This document shows, in pieces, positions 63,891 to 64,000 of a DNA stretch of 64,000 nt; position 1 is the first letter of the stretch, and each line of letters opens with the position of its first letter. The notes under the pieces were generated by a model. That model did no database searches. It saw nothing but the letters and a program-made list of their open reading frames with translations, and was not told where the DNA came from. The stretch spans positions 28,485 to 92,484 of the forward strand of contig NZ_VLNR01000018.1 of assembly GCF_007489275.1 (NCBI RefSeq), in the 5' to 3' direction. The DNA is from Aquimarina algiphila. Lineage in GTDB: Bacteria > Bacteroidota > Bacteroidia > Flavobacteriales > Flavobacteriaceae. The position numbers and the translations under genes were made by a program.

Positions 63891-64000
63891 TGACCCACCT
63901 ATTCCTATTATATTGACCCAGTAAATCCTATTTAAACTGACCCACCTATTCTTGTTTAAATTGACCCACCCCCAAAAGTGTGTGTATTAAATAACTTGTA
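63891..64000. mobile_element. Terminal part of an IS21-like insertion sequence
   Basis: Starts with TG and contains four spaced copies of TGACCCA at 63891, 63914, 63938 and 63962, giving a period of 23-24 bases, with longer similarity in copies 1 and 3 (ACTGACCCACCTATTC). Multiple end repeats of this kind are the transposase-binding sites at IS21-family termini. The transposase genes, if present, lie beyond the window edge. Confidence 0.6.

Noticed and set aside
63891..63968. CRISPR-like reading of the four spaced TGACCCA repeats
   Set aside because: The repeated core is only about 7-16 bases with a 23-24 base period, and it abuts an interrupted gene; this fits insertion-sequence ends, not CRISPR.

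Overview
The window is AT-rich DNA with features typical of a marine Flavobacteriia (Bacteroidota) chromosome, possibly close to Aquimarina; the genus is a guess. Supporting signs are recurrent TAnnTTTG promoter elements (the Bacteroidota -7 box), a single-chain SecD-SecF fusion, class II (metal-type) KdsA, kynurenine 3-monooxygenase, DUF2911, CreD and DUF1361 proteins, many short secreted lipoproteins, and strong hairpin terminators between converging genes. I recognised no rRNA, tRNA or CRISPR array.

Layout. 0-10.6 kb: envelope and housekeeping genes (outer-membrane receptor-like barrel, 1005-residue TPR protein, orphan ftsE, typA, kdsA). 10.7-21.4 kb: a large M48 metalloprotease fusion; a block from 14.8 to 19.1 kb of small membrane proteins, a winged-helix regulator, a Coq4-like protein and CreD, with the same palindrome at two promoters; a DUF192 lipoprotein; and a TPR/AraC regulator. 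21.5-32.6 kb, all on the minus strand: secDF, a stand-alone copy of the SecD P1 region as a lipoprotein, mdh, gyrB, asnB. 33.4-35.0 kb: a 1.6 kb apparent gap that holds four small peptide genes. 35.0-46.7 kb: queE, RidA-like lipoprotein, HerA-like ATPase, cupin, hydrolases, pseudouridine synthase, sterol-desaturase family, aldehyde dehydrogenase. 47-54.7 kb: a double-glycine, cysteine-rich peptide precursor, kmo, a methyltransferase, and a four-gene redox-signalling operon (cNMP-sensor kinase, aldo/keto reductase, response regulator fused to a flavoprotein, UBP zinc finger). 54.7-63.5 kb: loosely arranged accessory enzymes (three GNATs, FMN reductase, SGNH hydrolase, Crp/Fnr regulator, methyltransferase, LysE exporter). 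The right edge is the end of an IS21-like element that cuts into a membrane-protein gene.

The most unusual content is a family of five unannotated genes, each encoding exactly 32 residues and alignable without gaps. Four lie in a head-to-tail array on the minus strand (33534-34834), and one is far away between ftsE and typA (6555-6653). All share F4, F18-L19-K20, L22-P23 and A25 and end in K or R. The members have separate promoter-like boxes and hairpin terminators. I do not recognise the family. The repeated monocistronic layout resembles families of small toxins or signalling peptides, but the function is open.
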